Positions 1 through 9,773 of a stretch of 64,000 nt of DNA are shown here, in pieces (position 1 is the first letter of the stretch; every line of letters begins with the position of its first letter). The stretch is from the NCBI GenBank assembly GCA_021773015.1, contig JAJFKW010000004.1, forward strand, positions 62,001 to 126,000, read 5' to 3'. The notes below the pieces were generated by a model that had not been told where the DNA came from, made no database searches, and was given only the letters and a program-made list of their open reading frames with translations. Position numbers and translations under genes: made by a program. The stretch is from Woeseia sp. (GTDB lineage Bacteria > Pseudomonadota > Gammaproteobacteria > Steroidobacterales > Woeseiaceae).

Positions 1-2
1 TT

Positions 3-347
3 ATACAAATCAATTATTCACTTGCGAATCAACGAAAATCGGCTGAGCGCATTTTGCCAATGGCCACAGACCGCGGAATGGCCGTTTTGGTAAATCGGCC
101 GTTTGGTGGCGGCGGCGTATTCAAGAAACTGTCGCAAGCATCGATGCCGGAGTGGGCAGCGGAGTTTGACGCAAATAGTTGGGCGCAGTTTCTTCTAAAG
201 TACGTCCTATCGAATCCGGCAGTGACATGCGCAATTCCCGGCATGACAAAGGAAAGACATGTTGTGGATAATCTCGCGGCCGCCGCTGGCAGACTGCCTA
301 ACGAGGACATGCGTCGCCGCCAAGAAGCGTTTTTTGACGGCCTGTAA
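3..347 (+). CDS. Aldo/keto reductase family protein, C-terminal part (cut by window edge)
   Basis: Only the last 114 or so residues are present; the reading frame is open to the left edge, so the start lies outside. The visible part begins in the QINYSLANQRKSAERILP region typical of this family, followed by AVLVNRPFGGG, and ends with an IPGMT segment that in aldo/keto reductases lines the NADPH pocket of the TIM barrel. These are family features, and the substrate cannot be told because the catalytic Tyr/Lys/Asp part is missing. An internal ATG at 54 is not the real start, since the homology continues upstream of it. No terminator is evident after the stop, and the next gene, mltF, starts 221 bases downstream. 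Confidence 0.8.
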   Translation: MQINYSLANQRKSAERILPMATDRGMAVLVNRPFGGGGVFKKLSQASMPEWAAEFDANSWAQFLLKYVLSNPAVTCAIPGMTKERHVVDNLAAAAGRLPNEDMRRRQEAFFDGL

Positions 348-568
348 TGGGTTTCGATCTTAGCCCGTCTGCGCTGTCGATTTTCTATACAACATAACCA
401 ATTCAACTTAATCGTCGAAGCTGCAATTGTGTGCAGCGTACGGTAGCCTATAGTTAAACATTTTGGCCGTCGCCGAATCCAACTGCTGCGAACTGTGCGA
501 CCCACTCGGTGTCTTAACAATCACAGGCATCGACAGAATGCGACAACTCTTTTAGCGGAGATATTTCA

Positions 569-1972
569 ATGCGTTATTTGCTCTACGTTTCGGTAGCAGT
601 TTTGGTGGGCACGTGCTCATCGGCGCCGCCGTTGGTAGATCAGATTCGTGATTTAGGCGAATTGCGTGTCGTTACGCGTACAACACCGAGCACCTACTTT
701 GTCGGGCCAGACGGTCCTGCCGGACCGGAATACGATCTCGTAAAAGGTTTAGCAAAAAGGCTCGACGTTGAGCTAGTTATTGAAACCGTCGACAGCGTAT
801 CCGAAATTGTTCCGCGTGTTGTGTCAGGCGAAGTTCATATGGCGGCTGCGGGGCTGTCTATTACTGATTCTCGGCGACAGCAACTAGACTTTGGTCACCC
901 CTACAACGCGGTTGACATGCACCTGATTTACAAGCTTGGCACCGGCCGACCGAGAAGTATCGCAGCGGCGGCTGGCCGCAGCATAGAGGTCGTTGCGGGC
1001 AGCAGTCATTCAGACATGATGGCAACACTTGACGAGCTGTATCCGGAGCTGGAGTGGTCAGAAAATGCGGACGTTGAGGTCGTCGATCTGCTTCGCAAAG
1101 TTGCGGAGGGCGAGCTGGATTTCACGGTTGCAGACAGTACTGAGTTCAATATTCAGCGACATTTCTATCCGGACCTTCGGGTCGCACTAGACCTGGAAAT
1201 CGCTGACCCGATCGCTTGGGCGTTCAAAAAGGATGATGGTGACAGTCTTCTTGCACTGGCGGACGAGTATTTGATTTCGTCTGATCGCGGCGGTTTGCTT
1301 GCACAAATACATGACCGTTACTTTGGTCATACAGAGAAATTTGACTACGTCGGAACGCGCGCTTTTATTCGCCATTTCGATAGCCGCTTCCCACGTTATA
1401 GACAGGTATTCGAAGACGCCGGCAGCGCACAGTCTGTCGACTGGCGACTTCTTGCTGCGATTGGTTACCAAGAATCGCATTGGCGGTCCCATGCAGTCTC
1501 ACCGACCGGCGTCCGTGGCATTATGATGTTGACTGAAGCGACCGCAGAATACCTGGATATTGAAGATCGGATGGATCCGCAAAGCAGTATTTATGGCGGT
1601 GCAGAGTTTTTTGCGCGGCAGCTCGAGCGCATTCCCGACAGCGTTAACTACCCAGACCGAACTTGGATGGCGCTTGCCGCGTATAACGTTGGTTTTTATC
1701 ATGTCAAAGACGCACGGCAAATTGTTGAATGGCAAGGCGGTGACCCTGATGCGTGGATTGATATCAGCAAAGCACTTCCGTTACTTGCAAAACAAAAATG
1801 GTACTCAAGAGTTCCGTATGGATATGCAAGAGGCTGGGAACCAGTTCTGTATGTCAATAATGTTCGTAGCTACCTAAATATATTGAACTGGATCACCGGC
1901 AATGATGAAACGCTACCCGAGGCAGATGAATCGGCAGACGAAGATAGCGCGGTCGAGATTGCGACACTCTAG
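569..1972 (+). CDS. mltF: Membrane-bound lytic murein transglycosylase F (MltF-like)
   Basis: Cleaves the MurNAc-GlcNAc bond of peptidoglycan, leaving 1,6-anhydro ends. The 467-residue protein has the MltF plan: a short hydrophobic N-terminus (residues 3-17) ending at Cys16, a solute-binding-protein-like domain (about 28-255) and a lysozyme-like SLT domain (about 285-400). The catalytic Glu is E302 in YQESHW; the RGIMMLT and AAYNVG motifs of the SLT fold are present. The sequence before Cys16 (LVGTC) is only a weak lipobox, so lipid anchoring is uncertain. Length fits the family. A purine-rich stretch (agcggagata) precedes the ATG. It stands alone; the next gene, tadA, converges from the other strand. 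Confidence 0.93.
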   Translation: MRYLLYVSVAVLVGTCSSAPPLVDQIRDLGELRVVTRTTPSTYFVGPDGPAGPEYDLVKGLAKRLDVELVIETVDSVSEIVPRVVSGEVHMAAAGLSITDSRRQQLDFGHPYNAVDMHLIYKLGTGRPRSIAAAAGRSIEVVAGSSHSDMMATLDELYPELEWSENADVEVVDLLRKVAEGELDFTVADSTEFNIQRHFYPDLRVALDLEIADPIAWAFKKDDGDSLLALADEYLISSDRGGLLAQIHDRYFGHTEKFDYVGTRAFIRHFDSRFPRYRQVFEDAGSAQSVDWRLLAAIGYQESHWRSHAVSPTGVRGIMMLTEATAEYLDIEDRMDPQSSIYGGAEFFARQLERIPDSVNYPDRTWMALAAYNVGFYHVKDARQIVEWQGGDPDAWIDISKALPLLAKQKWYSRVPYGYARGWEPVLYVNNVRSYLNILNWITGNDETLPEADESADEDSAVEIATL

Positions 1973-2080
1973 CTGTATTGGCCACTCAAGTTTGCGACCT
2001 TTGGATTGACATCAATATTCTCGCGTACACTTCCAATTCGTCGGTTTTCCGCCACCGGCCAACTACGCCTCGCCTGCCGG

Positions 2081-2551
2081 TCATAGACGACGCTTTGCTG
2101 CAAAAAACTCCTGCAGTTGTAGCGCGCACTCCGACTCCAGCAAGCCACCGTTTACTTCAAGTTTGTGGTTCAAGCCGCAATTGCCGCTAAGGTCAATTAC
2201 GCTACCTAAGGCACCTGCCTTTCGGTCGTATGCACCGAACACTATGCGCGAAATTCGCCCATGCAATAATGCGCCGACGCACATTGCGCAGGGTTCAAGT
2301 GTCACGTACAGCGTTGTGTTCGGCAGTCTATAATTTTGTGCGTATGTGCCGGCTTCTCTGATTGCGATGATTTCCGCGTGAGCACTCGCGTCGTGTCGCT
2401 CAATCGCCTGATTTCTTCCCTGCCCAATGATTTCTCGTTCGCGTACGAGGACGGCACCAACCGGAACTTCACCAGCCTTTTCTGCCTGTTCCGCGAGTGT
2501 CATCGCGTCTCGCATAAACTGAACGTCCTGCGCGGCCCAGCGGTCAATCAT
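2081..2551 (-). CDS. tadA: tRNA-specific adenosine deaminase TadA
   Basis: Zinc enzyme that converts adenosine 34 to inosine in the anticodon of tRNA-Arg(ACG), allowing wobble decoding. The 156-residue length is normal. The cytidine-deaminase-fold motifs are intact: HAE at residues 58-60 (zinc His and proton-shuttle Glu) and PCAMC at 87-91 (two zinc Cys). It lies 13 bases after guaA on the same strand and is probably the last gene of a guaB-guaA-tadA operon, an arrangement met in several gammaproteobacteria. Assignment is firm because the signature and length exclude free cytidine or guanine deaminases. Confidence 0.95.
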   Translation of the reverse strand: MIDRWAAQDVQFMRDAMTLAEQAEKAGEVPVGAVLVREREIIGQGRNQAIERHDASAHAEIIAIREAGTYAQNYRLPNTTLYVTLEPCAMCVGALLHGRISRIVFGAYDRKAGALGSVIDLSGNCGLNHKLEVNGGLLESECALQLQEFFAAKRRL

Positions 2552-2564
2552 GGGGAAGCCTCGG

Positions 2565-4169
2565 TTACTCCCATTCGATAGTCGCTGGTGGCTTACCCGA
2601 TATATCGTACGTCACGCGAGAAATACCGTCGATTTCGTTGATAATGCGCAGTGACACGTGTTCGAGAAAATCGTACGGCAGTCTGGCCCATCGCGCCGTC
2701 ATGAAGTCGACTGTCTCAACTGCTCGTAGGGCAATTACGTAATCGTATTTGCGGCCATCGCCCATCACACCCACCGAGCGCACAGGCAAGAAAACGGCGA
2801 ATGCTTGGCTCGTCTTATCGTAAAGATCGTTACGATGTAATTCCTCAATAAATATCTCGTCAGCCAACTGCAGCAACGCCGCGTAATCTTCACGAACTGC
2901 ACCCAATATTCTTACACCTAATCCAGGACCGGGAAAAGGATGCCGATAGACCATTTTCTTAGGCAAACCTAGTTCGATACCGATTTCCCTGACCTCATCC
3001 TTGAACAACTCACGCAATGGTTCAATTAATTTCATGCGCATATGCGCGGGCAGCCCGCCAACATTATGGTGAGACTTGATGACGTGCGCCTTGCCGGTAG
3101 CGGCGCCTGCAGACTCAATGACGTCTGGATAAATGGTGCCTTGCGCGAGGAAATCGATGTTTTGTAACTTATTCGCTTCCTCTTCGAATACTTCAATGAA
3201 CAATCGTCCGATGACTTTTCGTTTCTCTTCCGGATCGCCGACATCGCGTAGCGCTTTAAAAAATCGAGTTGCCGCGTTTACGCGAATGACATTCACACCT
3301 AAGTGGTCGGCGAATGTCTGCATCACTTGATCGCCCTCATTGCGGCGTAGCAATCCGTGGTCGACAAAAACGCAAGTCAATTGATCGCCGATCGCTTCAT
3401 GTAGTAGTGCTGCTACAACGGAAGAATCGACGCCGCCTGACAATCCCAACAAAACTTTGTTGCTACCAACATCGTCGCGTACCCGACTTATCGCATCGGC
3501 AACGATATTCCCTGGCGTCCAGTCGCCGCTACATGCACAAATCTCACGCACAAATCGTCTCAGTAAACGTGCACCTTGCAATGTGTGGGTAACTTCGGGG
3601 TGGAATTGCACACCGTAAAAACCCCGTTCGCAATCCTCCATCGCAGCCATCGGTGAGTTCTCACTGGTCCCCGCCAACACGAAACCCTTAGGTAATTCCG
3701 CGACTCGGTCACCGTGACTCATCCAGACTTTCAGCACGCGCTCGCTTTCGCCTGCTTCCGCATCATCCAGGCCTGCCAACAAGGTAGATTCCAGTGGGGT
3801 CACTTTTGCGTAGCCGAATTCTCGCTGCGCTGAGCTTTCGACCTTGCCACCAAGATGAGCTGCCATGGCCTGCATGCCATAACAAATGCCGAGTACCGGC
3901 ACGCCGAGTTCGAATACCGCTGACGCCACCGTCGGCGGTTGCTGCAGATTCACTGATTCTGGGCTACCCGACAAAACGACTCCCGACGCTTCGAATGACT
4001 GTATAGCGTCGGCTTGCATATCCCACGGGTGAATTTCCGAGTAGACGCCGCATTCGCGAATTCTGCGCGCAATTAGTTGTGTGTACTGACTGCCAAAATC
4101 GAGAATGAGAATCTTCTGCCGATGAATATCGGCAACCGGCACCATTGATGCCTCTGCACTTGCCGCCAT
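2565..4169 (-). CDS. guaA: GMP synthase (glutamine-hydrolysing)
   Basis: Amidates XMP to GMP with glutamine and ATP, the last step of de novo guanine nucleotide synthesis. The class I glutaminase domain (about 20-210) has the nucleophile C96 in GICYGMQ and the partners H190 and E192 in FHPEV. The ATP-pyrophosphatase P-loop SGGVDSS is at 243-249, followed by the C-terminal dimerisation domain ending in PPATIEWE. The 534-residue length is slightly above the usual 525 because of an N-terminal extension of about ten residues and a small insert near residue 138. It follows guaB by 18 bases, so the two steps from IMP are co-expressed. Confidence 0.98.
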   Translation of the reverse strand: MAASAEASMVPVADIHRQKILILDFGSQYTQLIARRIRECGVYSEIHPWDMQADAIQSFEASGVVLSGSPESVNLQQPPTVASAVFELGVPVLGICYGMQAMAAHLGGKVESSAQREFGYAKVTPLESTLLAGLDDAEAGESERVLKVWMSHGDRVAELPKGFVLAGTSENSPMAAMEDCERGFYGVQFHPEVTHTLQGARLLRRFVREICACSGDWTPGNIVADAISRVRDDVGSNKVLLGLSGGVDSSVVAALLHEAIGDQLTCVFVDHGLLRRNEGDQVMQTFADHLGVNVIRVNAATRFFKALRDVGDPEEKRKVIGRLFIEVFEEEANKLQNIDFLAQGTIYPDVIESAGAATGKAHVIKSHHNVGGLPAHMRMKLIEPLRELFKDEVREIGIELGLPKKMVYRHPFPGPGLGVRILGAVREDYAALLQLADEIFIEELHRNDLYDKTSQAFAVFLPVRSVGVMGDGRKYDYVIALRAVETVDFMTARWARLPYDFLEHVSLRIINEIDGISRVTYDISGKPPATIEWE

Positions 4170-4187
4170 CTTATTATTGCTCGGAAT

Positions 4188-5660
4188 TCATGAATTGCTA
4201 CTACGGTAGTTTGGCGCTTCCTTGGTGATTGAGACATCGTGAACGTGACTTTCACGCATACCAGCACTGGTTATTTTCACAAATTGTGGCTTGGTACGCA
4301 TTTCCGCAATATCGTGACTGCCCGTATAACCCATGGCCGCACGTACACCACCAACAAGTTGATGAACGATTGCAACCATGCTGCCTTTGTAGGCAACACG
4401 TCCTTCAATGCCTTCCGGAACCAATTTCTCGAGCTCTTCCGTCGCATCTTGGAAATAGCGATCCGAGGAACCATGTTTTTGGCCCATGGCCCCGACTGAA
4501 CCCATTCCACGGTAGGACTTATACGACCTTCCCTGAAAAAGCTCTACTTCACCGGGTGATTCTTCGGTGCCGGCGAACAGACTCCCCACCATGACAGAGT
4601 GGGCACCTGCGACCAACGCTTTGGCAATATCGCCGGAATATCGAATACCGCCGTCGGCAATGAGCGGAATCCCGCTTTTCGCCAGTGCTTTGGCAACTTC
4701 CGCAACCGCGGTTACTTGCGGTACACCAACACCGGCGACTACACGCGTCGTACAAATGGATCCTGGACCTATGCCTACTTTTACGCCATCAGCGCCTGAA
4801 TCAACCAGTGCTCGAGCCGCGTCGCCAGTGACGATATTGCCGCCAATCACCTGCAGATCGGGATATTGCTGCTTGGTACGTTTGATACGATCGAGTACGC
4901 CCTTGGAGAAACCGTGCGAGGTATCGACAATGACAACGTCGACCCCTGCGCGAACCAAAGCGGCAAGCCGTTCGTCGGTGTCATAACCGGTGCCGACCGC
5001 GGCACCGACCCGCAACGCACCACGTTCATCTTTACAGGCACGTGGGTAGTCGGTCGCTTTTTGAAAGTCTTTCGCGGTAATCATGCCGCGTAGTTCGAAA
5101 TTGTCGGCAACAACCAAAACTTTCTCAATTCTGTGCCGATGCAGGAGTGAGAGAACTTCCTCGTCATCCGCACCCTCTCGCACCGTCACGAGCCTGTCCT
5201 GTGGCGTCATCACACTGGATACCGGAGCATCAAGCTGCGTTTCGAAACGCAGATCGCGATGCGTAACAATACCAATAGTTGCGGCGCCATCGACGACCGG
5301 CACGCCGGATATGCTCATTGCGCGGGTCAATTCTATGACCTCGCGAATCGTCATTTCGGGCGCTACGGTAATCGGGTCGCGGACCATTCCAGATTCATAT
5401 TTCTTAACCTTCAGAACCTCAGAAGCTTGCTCGTCGGGCGTCATATTCTTGTGAATAATGCCAATACCGCCCTCTTGTGCGAGCGCGATTGCTAATCGCC
5501 CTTCCGTCACGGTATCCATCGCGGCGGATAACATCGGGATTTTGAGGTCAATCTCCGCTGTCAACCGTGTCGTCAAATCCACCTCACGCGGCAGCACGTC
5601 GGAATAATCGGGTTGTAGCAATACGTCGTCAAACGTCAATGCGTCTTTCGCTATGCGCAT
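4188..5660 (-). CDS. guaB: Inosine-5'-monophosphate dehydrogenase
   Basis: Oxidises IMP to XMP with NAD, the committed step to guanine nucleotides. The 490-residue protein is full length. The TIM barrel is interrupted by a tandem CBS pair (about 92-205), which in this family binds adenine/guanine nucleotides and regulates activity. The catalytic Cys is C303 in GPGSICTTR; the flap signature SYRGMGS and the AMGYTG segment near the C-terminus are present. First gene of the guaB-guaA-tadA operon; a good sigma-70 promoter lies upstream at 5696-5724. The ATG is preceded by GAGAG at suitable spacing. Confidence 0.98.
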   Translation of the reverse strand: MRIAKDALTFDDVLLQPDYSDVLPREVDLTTRLTAEIDLKIPMLSAAMDTVTEGRLAIALAQEGGIGIIHKNMTPDEQASEVLKVKKYESGMVRDPITVAPEMTIREVIELTRAMSISGVPVVDGAATIGIVTHRDLRFETQLDAPVSSVMTPQDRLVTVREGADDEEVLSLLHRHRIEKVLVVADNFELRGMITAKDFQKATDYPRACKDERGALRVGAAVGTGYDTDERLAALVRAGVDVVIVDTSHGFSKGVLDRIKRTKQQYPDLQVIGGNIVTGDAARALVDSGADGVKVGIGPGSICTTRVVAGVGVPQVTAVAEVAKALAKSGIPLIADGGIRYSGDIAKALVAGAHSVMVGSLFAGTEESPGEVELFQGRSYKSYRGMGSVGAMGQKHGSSDRYFQDATEELEKLVPEGIEGRVAYKGSMVAIVHQLVGGVRAAMGYTGSHDIAEMRTKPQFVKITSAGMRESHVHDVSITKEAPNYRSSNS

Positions 5661-5695
5661 AAGCTCTCAAGCCATTCAATCGGGTTAAACGATCA

Positions 5696-5724
5696 ATTGT
5701 ACGCCCCACAGAATTGCGGGTAAA
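5696..5724 (-). promoter_or_regulatory. Candidate sigma-70 promoter of guaB-guaA-tadA
   Basis: Reading the minus strand, a TTTACC -35 (plus-strand 5719-5724) and a TACAAT -10 (5696-5701) are separated by 17 bases. The -10 lies about 35 bases before the guaB ATG. Four of six and five of six positions match consensus. Seen in sequence; activity is inferred. Confidence 0.55.
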
Positions 5725-5780
5725 CGGCGACATAGATTTGGCCGACCGAAATTGCCAGCGTGCCGGCAGCCAAGCTGATT

Positions 5781-5786
5781 TATACT
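5781..5786 (+). promoter_or_regulatory. Candidate -10 element immediately before xseA
   Basis: TATACT lies six bases before the preferred xseA ATG at 5793, so transcription from it would begin at or next to the A of the start codon. No good -35 and no Shine-Dalgarno sequence is visible. It could be a weak promoter giving a leaderless message, or coincidence. Confidence 0.3.
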
Positions 5787-5792
5787 GCGGCT

Positions 5793-7166
5793 ATGCCAAT
5801 TACCGAAATAACTGATCAGCCGCAGACGATTTCCGTAACGGAACTCAACCAGCAAGCTCGACAGTTGCTCGAACAAGGACTTAGCAGGTTGTGGGTAGAA
5901 GGAGAGGTATCAAACCTTTCCCGGCCAGCATCCGGTCACGTGTATTTCACGCTCAAGGACAAATCGGCGCAGCTTCGCTGTGCCTGGTTTCGCCAGCGCC
6001 AGCGCGGCCCAACGTTGCAGGTCAAGAACGGCGACCAGATGATGGCATTGGGAAAAGTCAGTATTTACGAGACACGCGGCGACTATCAAATGATCGTCGA
6101 GCGTATGCGTACAGCGGGAAAAGGTGACTTAAAGCAAATATTTGAGGCGCTAAAGACTAAGTTGAGTGCGGCAGGCCTGTTCGACACAGAGCGAAAAAAA
6201 GGCCTTCCCAAAACACCGCAGAAAATCGGCGTGATCACCTCGCCATCCGGCGCTGCCATACGCGATATTCTAAGCATACTCAAACGCCGCTTTCCGGCAG
6301 CCTCCGTCGTCATTTATCCGAGCTCGGTACAGGGGGACGCTGCAGCTGGCGAACTTGTCACAGCCCTAGAAACTGCATCAACTCGTGCCGAGTGTGACGT
6401 ATTGCTGGTCACTCGCGGCGGCGGCTCGCTGGAAGATCTTTGGCCATTCAACGAAGAATTGGTTGCGCGCGCCATTGCCGATTGCCCGATACCCGTCGTT
6501 AGCGCGGTAGGCCACGAAATCGACTTTACAATTGCAGACTTCGTCGCGGACGTCAGAGCAGCAACGCCGTCGGCGGCTGCAGAATTGGTGGTGCCCGATG
6601 CGACTGATTGGATACGACAATTGGCGGCCACGGCGGATCGATTTAGACACCTGGCGCACAACATTCTGGAACGCCACTCGCAGACTGTCGATTGGTTAGG
6701 CAAGCGCCTCACCCAAAGTAGCCCCTCCGCAACGGTTGCTCGGCAGACGGCTTGGCTTGAAAACTTGAGTCAGATGATGGCAGCTGCAATGCGCCACAGT
6801 TTGGGCAACAAGGCTAATCGATATGAGCGAACGCGCGCGCACCTTCTACAGCAGTCACCTGCGTTAAAATTGCAAAGCAAAGTCGCAGAATTCAGCGCGC
6901 TAAAGCAAAGACTGAGAGCTGCTGTAAACGCGAAATTGCAGCGCACAGCTACGCAGTTGCAACTGGCAGCACGCGCTTTGCATTCCGTAAGTCCATTGGC
7001 AACATTGGATCGAGGTTATTCGATCATTAGCCTGCCGAATGATCGCGGTGTACTGACGAATGCCACAGATGCCGCCGTCGGCGACCTGATTGACGCGCAA
7101 CTGGCGGACGGCCGTATTGAGGCGAGGGTAATGGGCGTATCGCCCGTTGTGGATAGCGATGAGTAG
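5793..7166 (+). CDS. xseA: Exodeoxyribonuclease VII large subunit
   Basis: Large subunit of the single-strand DNA exonuclease that trims DNA to oligonucleotides in repair and recombination; it needs the small subunit XseB, not encoded here. From the preferred ATG the protein has 457 residues, normal for the family. The N-terminal OB fold (about 10-105) includes LWVEGEVSN. The catalytic part contains GVITSPSGAAIRDIL, TRGGGSLEDLWPFN and SAVGHEIDFTIADFVAD, all family signatures; a long alpha-helical region follows and DRGYSII marks the C-terminal segment. An ATG 11 codons upstream (5760) is open, but family alignment favours 5793. The end overlaps the next gene by eight bases. Confidence 0.95.
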   Translation: MPITEITDQPQTISVTELNQQARQLLEQGLSRLWVEGEVSNLSRPASGHVYFTLKDKSAQLRCAWFRQRQRGPTLQVKNGDQMMALGKVSIYETRGDYQMIVERMRTAGKGDLKQIFEALKTKLSAAGLFDTERKKGLPKTPQKIGVITSPSGAAIRDILSILKRRFPAASVVIYPSSVQGDAAAGELVTALETASTRAECDVLLVTRGGGSLEDLWPFNEELVARAIADCPIPVVSAVGHEIDFTIADFVADVRAATPSAAAELVVPDATDWIRQLAATADRFRHLAHNILERHSQTVDWLGKRLTQSSPSATVARQTAWLENLSQMMAAAMRHSLGNKANRYERTRAHLLQQSPALKLQSKVAEFSALKQRLRAAVNAKLQRTATQLQLAARALHSVSPLATLDRGYSIISLPNDRGVLTNATDAAVGDLIDAQLADGRIEARVMGVSPVVDSDE

Positions 7167-7980
7167 AATTTGGCTGGTCGCATACTGCCTGCTGGCTACG
7201 GCGCTGGCGCATGCGATGCCGCTACATTCGCCGAGGCCTGGTGGCATCGCAGTGCTCGAAATCGAGGCGCAGGCTGGGCAACCCGACGTAAAGCCGGAAG
7301 TAAGCTTTCACGGTACACCTGTCCTTACAGTGCAGTCTGCCGGGTCTTGGTTTGCAATTGTCGGTATACCGCTGACGCAGGACCCGGGCGACGCAGACAT
7401 TTCGGTGGATTATGACGCGACAGTCAATTACGACGTCAATTTCACGGTGCTCGAACATGCGTACCGTGAGCAGCATCTCAAAGTGAAAAAAAATTACGTT
7501 GATCTCAGCGAACAACAATTGAATAGAGTCAAGTCGGATCGCGAAATCATAGACTCTGCCTTGCAGAATTTTCGCGATTCGCGAGAGGTAACGACGACCT
7601 TGGTCGCACCTGTTACCGGACCGCGAAGCTCAAGTTTTGGTTTGCGCCGATTTTTTAATGGCCAGCCTCGATCGCCACATAGCGGAATGGATATTGCAGC
7701 CACCACAGGAACAGCAGTGATAGCCCCTGCGGACGGCATTGTTGGAACGACCGGTGATTTCTATTTCAATGGCAATACGGTATTCATCGATCACGGCCAA
7801 GGATTTGTAACGATGTATTGCCATCTCAGCGAAATTATGGCGAGCGAGGGACAGGCTATTTCGCAAGGCCAGCCGATTGGAAAAGTTGGTGCCACGGGCC
7901 GCGTCACCGGTGCCCATTTGCATTTTGGAACTTACCTGAATGGCAACGCGGTTGATCCCGCACTATTTATTGGTAATTAG
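7159..7980 (+). CDS. M23 family (LytM-type) peptidoglycan endopeptidase
   Basis: Secreted zinc endopeptidase of the LytM type, expected to cut peptide cross-links in peptidoglycan in the periplasm. From the ATG at 7159 it has 273 residues: a signal peptide (about 1-19, ending AHA), a beta-rich N-terminal domain (about 25-105), a linker and the M23 domain (about 145-270). Zinc ligands are visible: H174 and D178 in HSGMD, and H255 of the HLHFG motif (H253-x-H255). The ATG overlaps the last eight bases of xseA, suggesting translational coupling; an upstream in-frame ATG at 7147 would only lengthen the signal sequence. All catalytic residues are intact, so it is probably an active enzyme rather than an EnvC/NlpD-like activator. 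Confidence 0.9.
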   Translation: MSRIWLVAYCLLATALAHAMPLHSPRPGGIAVLEIEAQAGQPDVKPEVSFHGTPVLTVQSAGSWFAIVGIPLTQDPGDADISVDYDATVNYDVNFTVLEHAYREQHLKVKKNYVDLSEQQLNRVKSDREIIDSALQNFRDSREVTTTLVAPVTGPRSSSFGLRRFFNGQPRSPHSGMDIAATTGTAVIAPADGIVGTTGDFYFNGNTVFIDHGQGFVTMYCHLSEIMASEGQAISQGQPIGKVGATGRVTGAHLHFGTYLNGNAVDPALFIGN

Positions 7981-8017
7981 ACAAGAAAGTCTCAGGGCGT
8001 GCCGAACGCTCGCTCAA

Positions 8018-8560
8018 CTATTCGTGTACTACTGCGGAAGCCGGTCTGGTTCCCGCATATTTCACTCTGAGCAATAGATCGGAAAGCCCGTTTCGTGCCA
8101 ATACCAATGCCAAACCAACGATGATTTGCACAGCGTAGGTGGCACGACTGACAATGACCGCAAATGAAACTGCCTCATTGGGCAGATTCGCATTTTGGGC
8201 GAATCGATGCAGCAGAAACTGCGCCGTCTCAATACGAAACATATCGACGATTCCGTAGACCAGAGCAAATAATCCGAGTAGCGAAATCCCGACCGTTAGC
8301 AACTGAGAAGCACTAATCGGCTCGGCAGCCTGCGCGTTCGATGGCTGAGCGCCGATAAGCTTTTCTGGATGCGACCAGAGCGTCAACGCGATACCGATAG
8401 GTAGTGCAACGCCGAAAGTCAGCGTCGATAAGATAAGTGTTGGTGTTGCCGATACACTAGCCAGCAAGCTGCTCACCGAAGACAAGCCTTGCAACGCACG
8501 TACGAAAAGCAATACGGCAACGAGTCGAACCAAAACGAAACTGATGGTTAAAGTATTCAA
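8018..8560 (-). CDS. Uncharacterised four-helix integral membrane protein
   Basis: I do not recognise a named family. The 180-residue protein has about four hydrophobic segments (roughly 5-25, 35-62, 88-110 and 132-160) and a basic C-terminus. I chose a TTG start at 8560 because an AGGTGA ribosome-binding sequence lies just upstream and the protein then begins at the first membrane helix. The frame stays open to 8692, but that extension is not preceded by a clear ribosome-binding site and has an unlikely Cys/Ser-rich composition. It faces the M23 gene tail-to-tail. No neighbours suggest a function. Confidence 0.65.
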   Translation of the reverse strand: MNTLTISFVLVRLVAVLLFVRALQGLSSVSSLLASVSATPTLILSTLTFGVALPIGIALTLWSHPEKLIGAQPSNAQAAEPISASQLLTVGISLLGLFALVYGIVDMFRIETAQFLLHRFAQNANLPNEAVSFAVIVSRATYAVQIIVGLALVLARNGLSDLLLRVKYAGTRPASAVVHE

Positions 8561-8759
8561 TTCACCTAATCCTTGGCAATCGCCGTTCACTTTCGTCGCA
8601 CCGCAAAGTGAACATAACGTATGGCTAACCCATCCATTACCAAGGTAGACAATTGTCGTGCTGGATGCTGTGACGTAAGTCAATCTCAGCACATCAAGTT
8701 GAAAGATATAAAATATCTAACCTGTTGTTTTTTAGCCTATTTATCCAAAACCGCGCGTG

Positions 8760-9371
8760 TTATACAAAGAATTCCACGGTGCCCGTCTCGACTGCATATT
8801 CCGCGCCAACCACCAGCAATGAGCCGTCTCTTACCTGTGCCTCCAGTATCGAAGATCCATGCTGTAAGTGGTCAACGGACATTTGGATGTTGGCTCGCAC
8901 AGCCGCCGCCATCAGCAATCCTTTGTCATTACGAAGTTCGGTGTGCAGAAGCGGTTCAACGCACGGTCGCACGCGATCCACAATTGACCTAAGATTTATC
9001 GACTGCTCTTCCATTGGCTGCTGCATTTCACCGAGCGCCGCCATGACGGCTCCACATTGCGTGTGCCCCATTACGACGACTAGCTTGATACCAAACTGAG
9101 CCGCGGCGAATTCGACGCTGCCAATTTGCGATGGAGCGACCACGTTGCCCGCCACGCGAACAACAAATAGGTCACCTAATCCCTGATCAAAAACGATTTC
9201 TGCAGGCACTCTGGAATCAGAACAGCCCAAGATAACCGCAAACGGTTCTTGCTCATGCGGCATCGTCAACTGCGGCGAGCCTGCCACAGAATCTCCACCA
9301 CCACTCATCTTCTCGACGAATCGTTCGTTACCTTGCCGAAGTCGAAGGATTGCTTCTTGCGGTTCGGTCAT
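8760..9371 (-). CDS. Beta-class carbonic anhydrase
   Basis: Zinc enzyme that interconverts CO2 and bicarbonate in the cytoplasm. The family motifs are intact: CSDSR (zinc Cys with the Asp/Arg dyad) and HTQCG (zinc His and Cys about 50 residues later), plus the VRVAGN segment. I start it at the ATG at 9371 (203 residues) because a GGAG lies nine bases upstream; ATGs at 9380 and 9422 and a TTG at 9464 are open alternatives but have no ribosome-binding site at good spacing. It stands alone between an unknown membrane protein and a small secreted protein. Confidence 0.93.
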   Translation of the reverse strand: MTEPQEAILRLRQGNERFVEKMSGGGDSVAGSPQLTMPHEQEPFAVILGCSDSRVPAEIVFDQGLGDLFVVRVAGNVVAPSQIGSVEFAAAQFGIKLVVVMGHTQCGAVMAALGEMQQPMEEQSINLRSIVDRVRPCVEPLLHTELRNDKGLLMAAAVRANIQMSVDHLQHGSSILEAQVRDGSLLVVGAEYAVETGTVEFFV

Positions 9372-9527
9372 CTGTTTCATCTCCGAGTCCGGCGCTGCAA
9401 TGCGAGCGTCGGAACGATCCATCACTATTGACAATAGAATTGTAAAACACTTCGAGTGTGCCAATTAACACAATTTGGCGATTTTTGCGGTATTGATACT
9501 TATCCGTGATCGCGTAATGCTCTTCAC

Positions 9528-9767
9528 ATGCAATATTCACTCATCAAATATGCGGTGCTCGGAAGTTGTGTTTTGTTGCTCAACTTGTTCTCAAGTACAG
9601 ACAGCTATGCCCGCACTCGGTGTTGCGACGCCAAATGCGAAGAAACCAAACAGAAGATCGATCGAATCCAATCGAAAATGCGCCGCGGTTATAAAGTCGC
9701 GGAAGGCGAAAGATTGAAGGACGAACTACGCCGGCTGCGAAAACTGCGATCAAAGTACTGTCGCTAG
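9528..9767 (+). CDS. Small secreted Cys-containing basic protein, unknown function
   Basis: A 79-residue protein with an N-terminal signal peptide (about 1-28, cleavage likely after SYA) and a mature part of about 50 residues that is charged, predicted helical and rich in Arg/Lys. Four Cys (a CC pair, C-x-x-x-C spacing and one at the C-terminus) could form disulfides in the periplasm. I recognise no family. It ends seven bases before the hmgA stop, tail to tail. The clear signal peptide and the regular amphipathic pattern argue that it is real. An overlapping frame (9475-9717) lacks these features. Confidence 0.55.
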   Translation: MQYSLIKYAVLGSCVLLLNLFSSTDSYARTRCCDAKCEETKQKIDRIQSKMRRGYKVAEGERLKDELRRLRKLRSKYCR

Positions 9768-9773
9768 TATTGT

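Noticed and set aside
9475-9717. Open frame overlapping the small secreted protein gene
   Set aside because: The alternative frame at 9528 has a proper signal peptide and regular mature part; this one does not.
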